Origin: Flabesymbios commensalis
Lineage: Eukaryota; Annelida; Polychaeta; Terebellida; Flabelligeridae
Reading direction: 5' to 3'
Length of the DNA stretch: 64,000 bases
NCBI GenBank assembly: GCA_964017125.1
Contig: OZ024908.1
Span: forward strand, 66,589,440 to 66,653,439
The notes beneath the pieces were generated by a model. It was not told the origin of the DNA and ran no database searches. It saw only the letters and a program-made list of their open reading frames with translations. A program made the position numbers and the translations under genes. Positions 30,053 to 41,421 of the stretch are shown here, piece after piece. Each line of letters opens with the position of its first letter. Positions within the stretch are counted from its first letter, which is position 1.

Positions 30053-31733
30053 TTAAAGCTGCATAACTGTTTTGTTTATTTCGACTGAAATACCCTGAAA
30101 TGTACAAAAACAATTACTTATATTTTTAAAAAGGCTTAATAAATGCATTAAAACTATGTAAATGTAGCGGAATTAGTTCACAATGCGATACACTATCAAG
30201 TAATGTGAGGTAGTAAATCGGTTCGTCTGTGCACAATTTGTAGGTGGGCCTAATAATAGTGGCGGAATTATGGGCCAATATAATGTCGCATTGGGCCACC
30301 ATCAAACCACCCTATTATAGCAAACACCAGACGAGGACGACTGGCCAATATTATACCGACTTTGGTTCAATGGCACGTGTTAGCTGGGATATCAAACGAC
30401 ACAAACCGCCAGTTAGGACAGTCAGCCCAGCTACAATAAAGACTGATGTTTTTTTTAAATTATTTTATTTTACCACATTTCGCGACTTATATCATGTATA
30501 TGACTGCATGTAATAACTTACGATAAAATAAAGTCTGATATTGTCTAATAACTTTTCGCTTATAGTTTGGTGAAATGCCCATGAGGTATCGAATGAAAAA
30601 CTGCAAATGTTTTTCAAGAAAATCACGAAAGTCAGAAGAGTGAAAAATACGGTTCACGGTTCTGTTTTTGGCAGTGATTTTCGCAAGGTCAGATTAGACT
30701 GTCTAGGTGGCGGGCAAATGCTTAGATCAAGGACGTTCTGTATATAACTGTATAACGTTCTTGCTCAGATGCTGGCTCACACTCTGATATTTTCCAGTCA
30801 GTGACATTCTCCACACAGGGTCCGGAATTAAACATGACATTATATGCACATTTCACCCATATCGCACAAAGCAATAACTCCTAGATATGATAATGTTTAA
30901 ATGCCATGAGACAATACACTAAGTTTTTGTACTGTGAAATGTATCTATGATCACTTGAAAAATAAGGATAATCGTTATCTGCCACTTGGTACTATTAATG
31001 TCCTGATTATACAGACAGTGTGTCTTACTCCCCTGTGTTTGTGTGTGTTTTGGTGGGGCAACAATATTAAAAAAAAAAAAACTTAAAGGGACCCCTTGGG
31101 ATGAGACATTTTCAATGTTGTCAATTTTGAAAATTTAACTTATATGAAGCTATATAGCCTACTGATCTGAACTAAAAATACAAAAAAGTCATAAAACAAT
31201 TTAAAATCACCGAAAAAGAGTGAGATAGTTAAATTTCCAGGTCGTATATTGCCATGTAGACAAAACAAGTCAGCAATATACAGAACTTCACACCACATAT
31301 TCCCACGTCTTGGACGGGGAGATCAAAGCAATCGCCGCTGATTGGTGTCTGCTTGGTGTCTTATAGTCAGGACATGAAGTGATACACCTGCAACACTGAC
31401 TATCTGCCCAACGCTGGGCCGACGGCATCAACATATGGCCCAATGCTGTGGGAACATTTAACCGTCCCTTAGCAAGTGTTTAGGTGTACAAAAAGTTTGT
31501 TTGGGTTTTAAGCGGTTTTATAGAAATGTTGATAAAAATTTTTATTTAAATCTAAAAATCCTGAAAAAAATAAACACTACTTCATTACTAAACTAAAAAC
31601 GAAAATTGATGATATCCCAAGGGGCTGCTTCAAATCCTTAATAACTCACTAACCGGGGGAGTAAAAAAAAAAACACCATTCTCCATGAATCAATCTTTTG
31701 AATAAAATAAACAAAACAGTTATGCAGCTTTAA
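30053..31733. mobile_element. TTAAAGCTGCATAACTG element, copy 1
   Basis: The left end TTAAAGCTGCATAACTGTTT and the right end, its exact complement through AAACAGTTATGCAGCTTTAA, bound 1,681 bp. Long stretches match 48558-49708 (GATACACTATCAAGTA, AAAGTCTGATATTGTCTA, ACAGACAGTGTGTCTTACTC, CTCCATGAATCAATCTTTTG). Coding potential is negligible, so it is a non-autonomous DNA transposon. Because TTAA is its own complement, it cannot be said whether it belongs to the element or is the target duplication. Inside are a MITE-1-like core (about 30285-30395), a family E hairpin (30730-30775) and another MITE-1 core (about 31395-31455). Confidence 0.8.
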
Positions 31734-32300
31734 TTATTGGTGCTCAACATTAATTTTATCAAATGCCTGGCTATTATTCGATGGAAAATAATAATTGGTT
31801 TGCTCTATTAAACTATATCATGTATATGGTTTGGTAAAGTATGCACATTTTACTGAAATGGAAGCCCAATTATTTTTTTGAAACCAGCATGAGGCCAGAT
31901 TTTTGTGTTGGTCAAATTGAAAACATATTTTTTTCATAAATCCACCTACCAGACACCCCACGCTCTTTTAATAGTGTTTAATGGGAGATCCCTCGGTTTG
32001 CCAACTGTAAAACAGTTATCGACGATTTTCAGATAAATGTGATATAACGAAAACACGCATATAGTTATATTAGCCGTTTTGATCAATAAAATATATCTCA
32101 GAATATGACATAGAAAATTAGGTGCGCCATTATAGTTGCTAAATTATGTTACATAATTCATTGTTTAGATAATTTTGCGAAATAAAGGAAGTCAGATAAT
32201 GTAGGTCTCTTGCGGGCTAATTTTCTTAACTTATGAAAAACTCTGAAAACAACCATTTTAATTTGAACCAGTCTGTCTTTGATGTTGATTGGTCACGATA
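31734..32300. other. Spacer, nothing recognised
   Basis: AT-rich, no repeat recognised. Confidence 0.4.
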
Positions 32301-32538
32301 TGAACCCCTATCCTGCAAAGTTAATTTATTTAAATTTTCATCCTCTTGAGGTTGTGTCTCACTACCGCGATCCACAACCTTAAGTGGTTGAAAATTACTC
32401 ATATTTGTTAATTTTCAATCAAGAAATTTGCGAATTTTTATGTTTAAACAGTAATTTCATTCCCAATAACACTGATTTGAGCAGCTAATAAAAAAGATTA
32501 AAAACGACTATTCTCGTGATTAGAAGGCAAAGGGTTAA
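32301..32538 (+). mobile_element. TTAA MITE T1
   Basis: Left end decayed (TGAACCCCTATCCTGC). Hairpin TTCATCCTCTTGAGGTTGTG with CCACAACCTTAAGTGGTTGA around CACTACCGCG; both arms carry AGGTTGTG/CACAACCT where others have AAGTTGTG, a matched change. CATTTCATTCCCAATAACAC, GAAGGCAAAGGG, then TTAA 32535-32538. Confidence 0.8.
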
Positions 32539-32565
32539 AGCGTTAGTATCTATGTGGCCTAGATT

Positions 32566-32667
32566 CATCCCAGCTAACATCAGACGCTGATCCAGTGGTG
32601 TTTCAATGCTGGGTCATCGTCTGCGACGATGGCCCAGCATTGAAACATCACTGGTGTTTTGTTGGGA
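32566..32667. mobile_element. MITE-1, near-complete
   Basis: ATCCCAGCTAACATCAGACG at the left; the core TTTCAATGCTGGGTCATCGT with GACGATGGCCCAGCATTGAA; CACTGGTGTTTTGTTGGGAT at the right. Inner arms match almost perfectly. Confidence 0.8.
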
Positions 32668-32734
32668 TGGCAGTACGCACACAGGAAGAAGCTTGCAAAA
32701 TAGAGCGACTGATGAAAACCACGAGCATGCACAA

Positions 32735-32776
32735 GTCAGACCAAGGACGTTCTGTATAGAACGTCCTTGGTCAGAC
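32735..32776. repeat. Perfect hairpin, family E
   Basis: GTCAGACCAAGGACGTTC and its exact complement enclose TGTATA-type loop bases. The longest member of family E. Confidence 0.8.
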
Positions 32777-32877
32777 GGTTGCCATGACGATAACCTAGTA
32801 ATGTTGTGTTGTTTTACATGAAGCTGGCCTGAAGGCGAGATTGTGATAACAAGTCCCATTGAGCGGTGTGTGTATGG

Positions 32878-33100
32878 GTCCAGAAAGCACGACACATCGA
32901 CCCAATGCTGGGCCGACGTCGCAGACGGGGGGGGGGGGCTGACAACGTCAGTGCTGGTGGGGGGCTGACAACGTCACTCACAGTGTGATAGCGTACGTGG
33001 GCAGTACGCACACAGGAGGGGGGGGGGGGGGCTGACAACGTCAGTGCTGGTGGGGGGCTGACAACGTCACTCGCAGTGTGATAGCGTACGTGGGCACCAA
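32878..33100. repeat. Half MITE-1 and tandem G-rich duplication
   Basis: CCAGAAAGCACGACACATCG then GACCCAATGCTGGGCCGACG is a left half of MITE-1 (32880-32928). A block of about 90 bp follows twice: a G run of 13-14, GCTGACAACGTCAGTGCTGG, GCTGACAACGTCACTC, and GTGTGATAGCGTACGTGGGC (ending near 33005 and 33098). Confidence 0.7.
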
Positions 33101-33212
33101 CGCCTGCTCTACCCATGTCAAAAACACACACAGTCCAGCAAAAAAACTTCTTTAGAATGGTGTGTTTAAAAATAAGACCACTTTGTATTGCTTACATTTT
33201 GTGTATGTTCAC

Positions 33213-33302
33213 TATACCCGGCCTGACCTGGCTGCCTGACGGACTTCGCGAAAGGTCCGGCCACAGTGACCGCCATTTGATTTACGCGATATCACCAGGG
33301 TA
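33213..33302. mobile_element. TACCC-ended element, short relative of 21215-21479
   Basis: TACCCGGCCTGACCTGGCTG, a small hairpin (GACCTGG/CCGGCC-like), ACAGTGACCGCCATTTGATT, then GATATCACCAGGGTA. The same order as the insert at 21215-21479 (TACCCGGTATGACTGGGCCG, ACTGACCGCCATTT, ATCAGGGTA) but shortened. Confidence 0.6.
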
Positions 33303-33444
33303 TATATTCATAGCGTGGTAATGAACACCACAGTGCGAGGAGCGCGCAGCGCGGGACCCTGTGCGAAATAAACGTCGATACACTAGTCTCAACCTTAACT
33401 CGACGAGGCCGCCATTAACGTGATCGCATAGTCACATTGTGAAG

Positions 33445-33500
33445 GGAGAAATAAGGCTGAAAAGCGGGGCTCGAACCCGGGACGCATCATACTCTTGACC
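33445..33500 (-). other. tRNA-like 3' half (B box)
   Basis: On the minus strand CGTCCCGGGTTCGAGCCCCG contains a strong B box GGGTTCGAGCC with a pairable T-stem. No convincing A box or acceptor stem is visible, so it is a tRNA or SINE fragment and not a gene. Confidence 0.45.
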
Positions 33501-33502
33501 AA

Positions 33503-33720
33503 ATTCCACCCACTTGAAGTTGTTTATTAGGTGTAAAAATCACCGATATTGGGAATGAAATACCAAGACTTGCAAATATCTGGTCTCAAATTAAACAAAA
33601 TGTAGTATGAGTAACTGTTTCCCACTGGAAATGTGGTTCGCGGTAGTGAGACAAAACTTCGAGTAGGTAAAAAGTGTTTACTATATCCGAGCCCTTATAT
33701 GAGGGTTAATAAAATCATTA
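33503..33720. mobile_element. Degenerate T1 MITE
   Basis: CCACCCACTTGAAGTTGTTT, CACCGATATTGGGAATGAAA and GCGGTAGTGAGACAAAACTT occur in scrambled order, suggesting internal rearrangement or two overlapping copies. Confidence 0.5.
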
Positions 33721-34374
33721 TTGCCAGCCGGTATAACTATTTGAATTTGATAAATGAAATGAACAGTGAGATGAGAATTAAAAGTTATATTTACTTATTC
33801 AATTCATAAAATTGCTTAATTTTAATAAAATTTAATAATTTTATAATCATTTTTATCATTGTCCATTATTACCCCCTTGGGATAAAAAAAAATTGCCCAG
33901 GCCGATTTCACCCTGGGAAAACCCGGGTCGGATTATAAATGTACTGCCAACCCTGACAGAATGTCCTATTTGCTGGAATAAGCCATTTCATCGGATTTAA
34001 AAGATATATGATACCTAAGTACGACAATGTTCAACATTAAAAAAGATGCTGGATGGTTCAAAATCTCATAGTCGAGGTGAATATTGTGGTAAGAAATATG
34101 GCGATTTATTACACTTAGATATTTATACAATTATTGTGTACTTTTTATCCGCCTTGAGTACCTTCAAGGTGAATGCAAATCAGAAGAAATACCCGAGTGG
34201 TATGGTAATTAAAATACGTGCTACCACTTTTACACCTTTTCTTCGCCCTTTCCTTTAATGTCATTCTTCTGCCCACGTGTCCATAATGTGCACCACAATG
34301 CTCCTCATTGAATGTTTCATCACAATTATTTTCTTCTGCATTCCCACCACCAAGGATAGCGCCCCTTTTACTAC
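33721..34374. other. Spacer, nothing recognised
   Basis: No feature supported. Confidence 0.4.
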
Positions 34375-34408
34375 CTTACAGTGCGGGGATCGATCCCCGC
34401 ACTGTAAG
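34375..34408. repeat. Perfect 34-bp palindrome, T3 hairpin without its loop
   Basis: CTTACAGTGCGGGGATC followed by its exact complement. These are the outer arms of the T3 hairpin joined at GATC, with all the GACGTCAGA part gone. No T3 tail follows. Confidence 0.8.
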
Positions 34409-34849
34409 AGTAAAACGATTTGTCTGTCTGTCGATCTGATTACTTGAACGGATTTTCATAAAACTTTCACCATAGGTGTGTTTCGGGAAGGAACAATCGA
34501 TTAAATGTTGAGGATGATCCGGATTAGACAGACAAGCCACATATAGGATCCGGATTACGATTCGCATCCCATGAATCGGTGACAAAGTTCTATTTTGACC
34601 TATACCTGTGTGGAAGACTACTGTATGAAGTCATGATCTCACAACTGTTATGCACTTTTAATAGACATAACCACCTTCATATGGATGAATGAAATAGGTT
34701 GAATCAATTGAATGAAATAGGTTGAATATATGACGTCATAATTGATCATCTGAAAGATCAACCTCCTTTTTGAGAGTCTGGTTACCATGGTTACCATCAT
34801 TAAGCCTGTTCTCACATTGTTTTCCGTGAATGGCACCAGCGACCAGACC
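34409..34849. other. Spacer, nothing recognised
   Basis: Contains the short duplication GAATGAAATAGGTTGAAT (near 34687 and 34710). Nothing else recognised. Confidence 0.4.
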
Positions 34850-34942
34850 ACCCAGCTAACACAATGTTGACTCAATGTTGTTTGAATGTTGGGCCGACGT
34901 CAAGAGCAACATGGGGTCAATGCCTCGTGTTAGCTGGGCAGA
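34850..34942. mobile_element. MITE-1
   Basis: CCCAGCTAACACAATGTTGA at the left and GCCTCGTGTTAGCTGGG at the right; the core GAATGTTGGGCCGACGTC has lost most of its partner arm. Confidence 0.7.
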
Positions 34943-35275
34943 CGCCACTTAATCTGTCATTTGTTCTGTCGACAATAAATTCTTAGCATAGTGAGACATA
35001 TCGCTATAGTTTTACAAGCTCTATTTTGGTACTACTTTCAACACAATGACCACACATACAACAGTCCCACAGCACTGTGCTATATTCATGTATATCCTAC
35101 ACGTCCAATCGGGGTGAGCATCGCTTAGTGTCTGTCATTGTCAAGGTTATCTGCACCTTTACAACTCAGTACCATTGTGTGTCTGCCTGGATACATCTAA
35201 AACTCAGAGTAGTTCCGTGTCTAACACTTTACAAGTTCACTGTTCCTAAACATGTCGTGATGCTGTGGAGTGCTA
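34943..35275. other. Spacer before minisatellite
   Basis: No feature supported. A long open frame starting at 35077 runs through the array and is an artefact of it. Confidence 0.4.
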
Positions 35276-35279
35276 GGTC

Positions 35280-35998
35280 CGGGAGGGGGGGGGAAGAGGG
35301 GTTGTGTGGTCTACCGGGAGGGAAGGGGTTGTGTGGTCTACCGGGGGGAGGGGTTGTGTGGTCTACCGAGGGGAGGGATTATGTGGTCTACCGGAGGGAG
35401 GGGTTGTGTGGTCTACCGAGGGGAGAGGTTGTGTGGTCTACCGGGGGGAGGGGTTGTGTGGTCTACCGAGGGGAGGGATTATGTGGTCTACCGGAGGGAG
35501 GGGTTGTGTGGTCTACCGAGGGGAGAGGTTGTGTGGTCTACCGGAGGGAGGGGTTGTGTGGTCTACCGAGGGGAGAGGTTGTGTGGTCTACCGGGGGGAG
35601 GGGTTGTGTGGTCTACCGAGGGGAGGGATTATGTGGTCTACCGGAGGGAGGGGTTGTGTGGTCTACCGAGGGGAGAGGTTGTGTGGTCTACCGGGGGGAG
35701 GGGTTGTGTGGTCTACCGAGGGGAGGGATTATGTGGTCTACCGGGGGGAGGGGTTGTGTGGTCTACCGAGGGGAGGGATTATGTGGTCTACCGAGGGGAG
35801 AGGTTGTGTGGTCTACCGGAGGGAGGGGTTGTGTGGTCTACCGGGGGGAGGGGTTGTGTGGTCTACCGGGGGGGGGGGGGGGTGGGTTGTGTGGTCTACC
35901 GGGGGGAGAGGTTGTGTGGTCTACCGGGGGGAGTGGTTGTGTGGTCTACCGAGTGGAGGGGTTGTGTGGTCTACCAGGTGTTGGGTTTTGTGATCTAA
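35280..35998. repeat. 25-bp G-rich minisatellite, about 28 units
   Basis: The unit is TTGTGTGGTCTACCGGGGGG plus AGGGG, with A/G variation (GAGGGG, GGAGGG, GGATTATG). Since 25 is not a multiple of 3 and the unit has no stop on the + strand, all three + frames stay open across the array, each reading the same 25-residue cycle in a different phase. No protein is implied. A run of about 13 G interrupts one unit near 35869. Confidence 0.95.
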
Positions 35999-36219
35999 CG
36001 GGCGAACTGTTGTTCTGTCCACTGAAGGGGAGAAGGGGAGGGTCTACCCACGCAAATGATCATTTTAGAGAACACTCTCGTTCTTTGCATTTATATATAT
36101 GAACCACATCGGAAGTTTTTAATCAAATTCGTTATTACAAAATTGCAAAATCCATCACGGTAATTAGGACAAACGTCAAGAAAATGAGAAGAATTACACA
36201 GGTAACGATTTTTTGTAAT

Positions 36220-36430
36220 GGACGCACCATGAGATATATGGACGTCTAAAGTAGATCCCCGCACTGACAGAATTAAACATTTACAATGGCCGTAAATCCA
36301 TAACATATTGTCAACTGCAGCTGAAAGAGCTAACTAAGACATTTTATGATGATTTTAATAAAATTGAAAAAACCCTGTGTCTCTATGGTTTATACAAACA
36401 TATTTCAGCGTTAAAAGGATTAATATATTT
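36220..36430 (+). mobile_element. T3 MITE, 5'-deleted
   Basis: Starts inside the hairpin (GGACGTCTAAAGTAGATCCC, CGCACTGACAG), then the complete tail to TTTCAGCGTTAAAAGGATTA. The left half is missing. Confidence 0.7.
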
Positions 36431-36434
36431 TGCA

Positions 36435-36744
36435 CTATCAGCCCTTAAAGTAGGCCTACTAATCGCTTCTATTGCCTTTTTTAGCCTTTTTAGTTAACTT
36501 TCAAAAGAAGACAATTTGAAGCAGAAATGTACATTTTTTTAGATTGGCATATGTTTTGATTTAAATTGAAAGAAAAATAAACCAAGATGAAAGTCGATTA
36601 AATCACTGTTATTGGGAATGAAACGACTGCTTAAACATCAATATTTGAAAATATTTGGTGTCAAATTAAACAAATATCAGTAATTTTCAGCCACTTGAAG
36701 TGGGTGAAAATTTAAATTATATAATTTAGCATTTTAAGGGTTAA
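36435..36744 (-). mobile_element. TTAA MITE T1 (-)
   Basis: GCCCTTAAAGTAGG at the left, AATCACTGTTATTGGGAATG, ATCAATATTTGAAAATATTT, then a hairpin shortened to CCACTTGAAGTGGGTGAAAA, and TTTTAAGGG with TTAA at 36740-36743. About 310 bp, so extra sequence lies near the left end. Confidence 0.7.
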
Positions 36745-36815
36745 ACAGGCCGGCTGCAGCCAATCACCAGATTAGACTTGCTCCAGCAGGTTGTACGTCA
36801 AGGTGTGAAATCCAT
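36745..36815 (-). repeat. Segment also present inverted at 27266-27331
   Basis: GGCTGCAGCCAATCACCAGA and GCAGGTTGTACGTCAAGGTG are the approximate complement of 27268-27326, next to T1 in both places. Confidence 0.55.
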
Positions 36816-37009
36816 TTAGGGGGGCCACCATTCAATCTCCAGGGGGGGGGGGCTGGAGTTTTGTTTACATAAATATTTTCGGGCGGACTCGGCGTGAAAT
36901 AAATAAATTACTTCAAAAACTGTTCTATATAAACATGTAATACAAACCTAATTGGACATTATCGTTATATGAGGAAGTATTTCAGTATCAGATATCGGCG
37001 TTGAATACA

Positions 37010-37447
37010 ACGACCCCGTTTATAATGGATGTAGACCCATAACATAATCATAGGTATTCAAATTAAGCGAGCGGAAAAATCGGCTGACTGAGACATTTAT
37101 GATGATTTCAAATTGAAAAACCCTGTGATCTTTTGGTTTATATATATAAATATTTCACAGTTCTGCGAGCAGCGGCTTTAGTGGGAGCTAGATTAACCCT
37201 TACAGCGCGGAGATCGACTTTAGTCGTCAGAATCTGACGTCTCTAGACGTCAGATTCTGACGTCTAATGTCGACCCCCGCACTCTAAGAAGAAAAATATT
37301 TATAATGGCCGTAGACCAATAACATAGCTAGGTATTTTAATGAAGCGGAAAGAGCTAACTAAGACTTTTATGACGATTTCAAATTGGAAAAACACTTTGG
37401 TCTCCATGGCTTATACAAACATATTTCAGCGCTGGTTGTAAGGGTTG
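37010..37447 (+). mobile_element. T3 tail fragment and full T3 MITE
   Basis: 37010-37165 is a T3 tail only (AATGGATGTAGACCCATAAC to ATTTCACAGTTC). 37195-37447 is a full-length T3: TTAACCCTTACAGCGCGGAG, hairpin GACGTCTCTAGACGTC, CGACCCCCGCACTCTAAG, tail, and right end GCTGGTTGTAAGGGTTGA. Confidence 0.8.
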
Positions 37448-38700
37448 AAATCATGTTCTGTTTATAGGCATGTTTGAACAGAATCAGTGTTCCATAATAA
37501 TCCCACGTGGATCCACAACCATACTATCCACTGATCCAGTAGGCCACAGACCGGATATAGCCTACAGTCAACGATTAACCATAATCTCTTATGGAGTGCA
37601 ATTTGGCCTATGTGTTAATCCCAAAGGACATTGTGAACTTTTTAGGGCCTATACATGCCCATATTTCCACACAACACATGCTCAGATTCCCCGCATACAT
37701 GGGTAATCTGGTAATGTGAGCATGTTTTGGAAATAATGTTTTTTGCTCTAGTTATCTAATTATAATTAAATAAAGTTATCTAATATGTTGAATTACTGCA
37801 TGATTGTACAAAAATTCAATCAAATCAAATTTGAGTTAGATTACGTCATTTATTTGCCGAAAATAAATGTTTAAAGTTGAGGTGCTCTTATTTCAATATT
37901 TATCTTTACCGGGGCGCCCTAAGCCTTAAAGGGGGGTAAATATAGATGGTGTTCCAGGTGCGCCTGTGTTAGGCATATCTTCCCAAACCAGTGAGGCGTG
38001 ACTTTTAATCGGCGTGTAATTCTCAAAGATAAAGCGTGATATATTACCCCCATCACTAGTGTATGGTCTTATGTAATCCCGTGAGAATTTCATGTTAATT
38101 CTTGCGTTTTTCTTGTGCACAGTTTAATGTTTCATATTTCAACCCAGGATGAATACACACATTTTAAAAAAAGTCTGCAATATTTTTTCGTTTAAAAATA
38201 TATGCAATGTGCAATGTACAAATCTTAAAATACCACTCAGTTTTAAGGATATACACATCTGGGTTTAGAAAACATAGGTCAAATCAGAAATACATAATAC
38301 AGTATTATGTATTTCTGGTCAAATATATATATGGCCAATAATTATGATTTATTAAGTAGTTTCCATTGACCATGTTTACTAGTTTATTTTGTTGTCGATT
38401 TTGATTATTTGTATTAAAAAAAATGTTTAAACGTATGTGTAGAGATGACATTTTAATCCACTGCATCATGCAATACGTCTGTAGAACGGATATCTAGTTA
38501 TCTTTTATATGGTATATTGCATGTGTAGATTAGTCACCTACAACTCCAACGACAGATGTTTGCGTAACACTAGCCCCTAATTTTAGGTTTGGGCTACCCC
38601 CACATAAGCGTTCAAAATATATATTTCGTCCTTATTTTTTCACTGGTAACATCTCATTTCATGTTTTGGACATATCAAAGCTTAACAAAAAGTTGGTGTG
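37448..38700. other. Spacer with one hairpin
   Basis: ACATGCTCAGATTCCC opposite GGGTAATCTGGTAATGTGAGC (37675-37735) is the only structure seen. Open frames here (for example 37470-37706) show no recognisable protein. Confidence 0.4.
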
Positions 38701-38990
38701 AGTGGGTGTGGGTGGGGGGGGGGGGGGTCGCACTGTGACCAATTCTGGCCTATGGACTATATGTGTGTTTAGTGTTATGACCTTCAAGAGACCGGAAATG
38801 ACCTTTAAAGCTTCAGAATATTTTTTAATTATGAATGTTGACCATTTCGTGTCAATTTCCTTCAATTTGCTATATTACACGACTATATTACCTTGTACTA
38901 CAAACGTTTTAAAAAATCCCCGTGTGTTTTTAAGGTCATGACCTTTAAGACCCCGGAAATGACCTTTAGAGCGTTAGAAAAAAATGACAC
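38701..38990. repeat. Poly-G tract and duplicated TGACCTTTAA segment
   Basis: A run of about 15 G at 38713-38727. ATGACCTTCAAGAGACCGGA and ATGACCTTTAAGACCCCGGA, both followed by AATGACCTTTA, lie about 180 bp apart. At 38932-38945 AAGGTCATGACCTT is a perfect palindrome. Confidence 0.6.
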
Positions 38991-39097
38991 CCTATTTTAT
39001 TTTGTTCAGTATTTTTTTTTCTATAAAGTGAACATAGGTGTCAAGAATTAACATGCAATTCCCACGGAACCACATTTACTGCCATAAGACCCTACAC

Positions 39098-39305
39098 TAC
39101 ACACGGGCACACTTTAATTCGGATTGGATTCGGGATAGACTCGGTTTATTTATCCCGGGTTTATACCACAAGATATACCTCGGGTTAGTCCACATTTCCT
39201 GGTCACATTTATTTATAGCGGGTTAATCCCGGTACAGACACGGATTAGTTCTTGTTCTGGTCACACAAATTACATGTTTTGGAGTTGAACTCGGGATAAA
39301 ATAGT
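39098..39305 (+). repeat. Left outer inverted repeat (CGGGATA-rich)
   Basis: GGGCACACTTTAATTCGGAT, GGATTCGGGATAGACTCGG and TATCCCGGGTTTATACCAC align with the reverse complement of 46552-46748. It starts about 50 bp outside the first TU-like element. Confidence 0.55.
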
Positions 39306-40631
39306 ACTGGCGCAGTTAAAGGCCCTATGTTAAAAAAAATATTTCTTTTTCAGAATGTCAAATGTTTAAAAGATCCTTATTCAGAAGGTCCGATGTTCAG
39401 AAGGTCCTTTTTGTTCAGAAGGTTCTTGTTCAGAAGGTATTCAGAAGTTCCTATTTTCAGAAGCTTCTATTTTCAGAATGTCCTGTATTAAAAAAAAGAG
39501 CACAAAAACGCCACAAGAAGAGGCGCAAGATGTGGCGCAAGAAACATCGCAAGAGGAGCGCAAGACGTGGCACGAGGAACTAAAGCAAACGGAGGTGCAT
39601 AGGAGTAGGCTAGGTAAAGGCAGGTTCCACGATAATGTGTACCATAACGCTAGCATTATTATGATTGCAAATTACATTTTATTGTTTTAGTATATGAAAG
39701 AGGAAATAGGTGTGCTTAAAGGTTACCATACTGGCATATGATGCAAAAAAATTCTGAGATAAAGAAACATCGTGAAAACTTAAAATTAATATTTAGGTAG
39801 TGAAAAACCTGTCATATCAAGGGTATAAAACCTACTTTGGCGACATGTCATGTTTTTCTACATCATTTTTGTCAACATTGTTTAATTATTTCCGTTAGCA
39901 TTATGCTGCATCATAAAAACAATATATCAAATTATGATTATTTAAAGTCTATTTTAACCGGAAAGATTTTTTAACAAAAATATGTATATTTAAAATTAAA
40001 ACACTTAAAACGCGATTTTGTACATCAAAGATGTATTTATCACGTTAGCAAAATTAAAAGTCTTCGTACGTCAAAACTGTTTACACCATTAATATGAACT
40101 TGAGCACTTGACTAGGTAATTGGTTAGTCTAACAAAATATATAACACAAAACGTTATAATATTAAATGTCTACATATCGATTTGTCAGTCACGGAATTCG
40201 CTGTCCTATACTGCGTAACAATAGCACTGCAGTTTACGCACTGTACAGCAAGATATTTGTATACTAACGTTACATGTAGCTGCCCATGTGACATGGTTTT
40301 GAAATGTGTGGCTATTGCCTGCACGTGTTAGTTCAGAAAAATACCGCTATGAGGTAGGCATGTTTGTAAAATGTATTGGTCAAAATTTACTTCATCATCT
40401 CTGTGATAAATCAGTAGTAACGTTAGCATTTTGGTTTGTGAAGATTTGACAATTCAAGACTGTTAAGTGCCCAGTTTGTACCTCTGAACATGCCATCTTC
40501 ATAGAAAATGAAATAATGTATCTCATTACAGCGAATGTAATGCTTTGCACCAGTCAAGGCGATAATTAAACACATTTTGTGTTTGTGTTGCTATCGTTTA
40601 TGGATACTGAACAAACCACAGACTAACGTTA

Positions 40632-41130
40632 TATTTCTTAGATGTTTTTCACTGTGAACGTTATTTATTTGGATGTTTTTCACTGTTAACGTTATGTTAC
40701 TTGGATGTTCTTTTACTGTGAACGTTACGTTATTTGGATGTTTTTCACTGTTAACGTTATGATAATCGGATGTTTTTGACTGTTAACGTTATGTTAATTG
40801 GATGTTTTTCCCTGTCAACGTTACGTTATTTGGATGTTTATCACTGTGGACGTTATGTTAATTGGATGTTTTTCACTGTTAACGTTATGGTAATTGGATG
40901 TTTCTCACTGTTAACGTTATGTTATTTAAATGTTTTCGCTGTGAACGTTATGTTATTTGGATGTTTTTCACTGTGAACGTTGTGTTAATTGAATGTTTTA
41001 ACTGTGAACGCTATCTTAATTGGATGTTTTTCACTGTGAACGTTATGTTAATTGGATGTTTTCCCTGTGAAAGTTAGTTTTGTGGATGTTTTTGACCTGG
41101 AACGTTATGCTATATAAATATTTTCACTGT
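40632..41130. repeat. About 32-bp minisatellite inside element A
   Basis: About fifteen imperfect units of AACGTTATGTTATTTGGATG plus TTTTTCACTGTG. Variation is high toward the right end. Confidence 0.85.
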
Positions 41131-41421
41131 TGGGGTTACAAAAAAGATGTAGGCATATTGGTGATATTAAATATTATTAAATTAAAGTAGCTTGTATTTA
41201 TTTGAGAAGCGCATGTTGAGACATTCCACCTAGAAACTAAGAGCACTTGAACCTTGAACACACAATTGTTCTGAAACAATCTATATGCATGTTAATTGCA
41301 AAACGGCCAATCTCTTTAAGCAAAAAGTTTATGAAGATTTTGTATTTATGAAAAACATCCACCACTCATGAAAATTACAGCTCAAGCGAAAAGTAGCAAA
41401 ATTAATCAATAGCCATACACA

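Noticed and set aside
35077-36102. A 341-codon open frame and two overlapping ones of 242 and 229 codons
   Set aside because: All run through the 25-bp minisatellite, which lacks stops in any forward frame. The peptide is a repeat of the unit and has no domain.
37470-37706. A 78-codon forward frame as a small gene
   Set aside because: No recognisable domain, no supporting context, and a length expected by chance in 64 kb.
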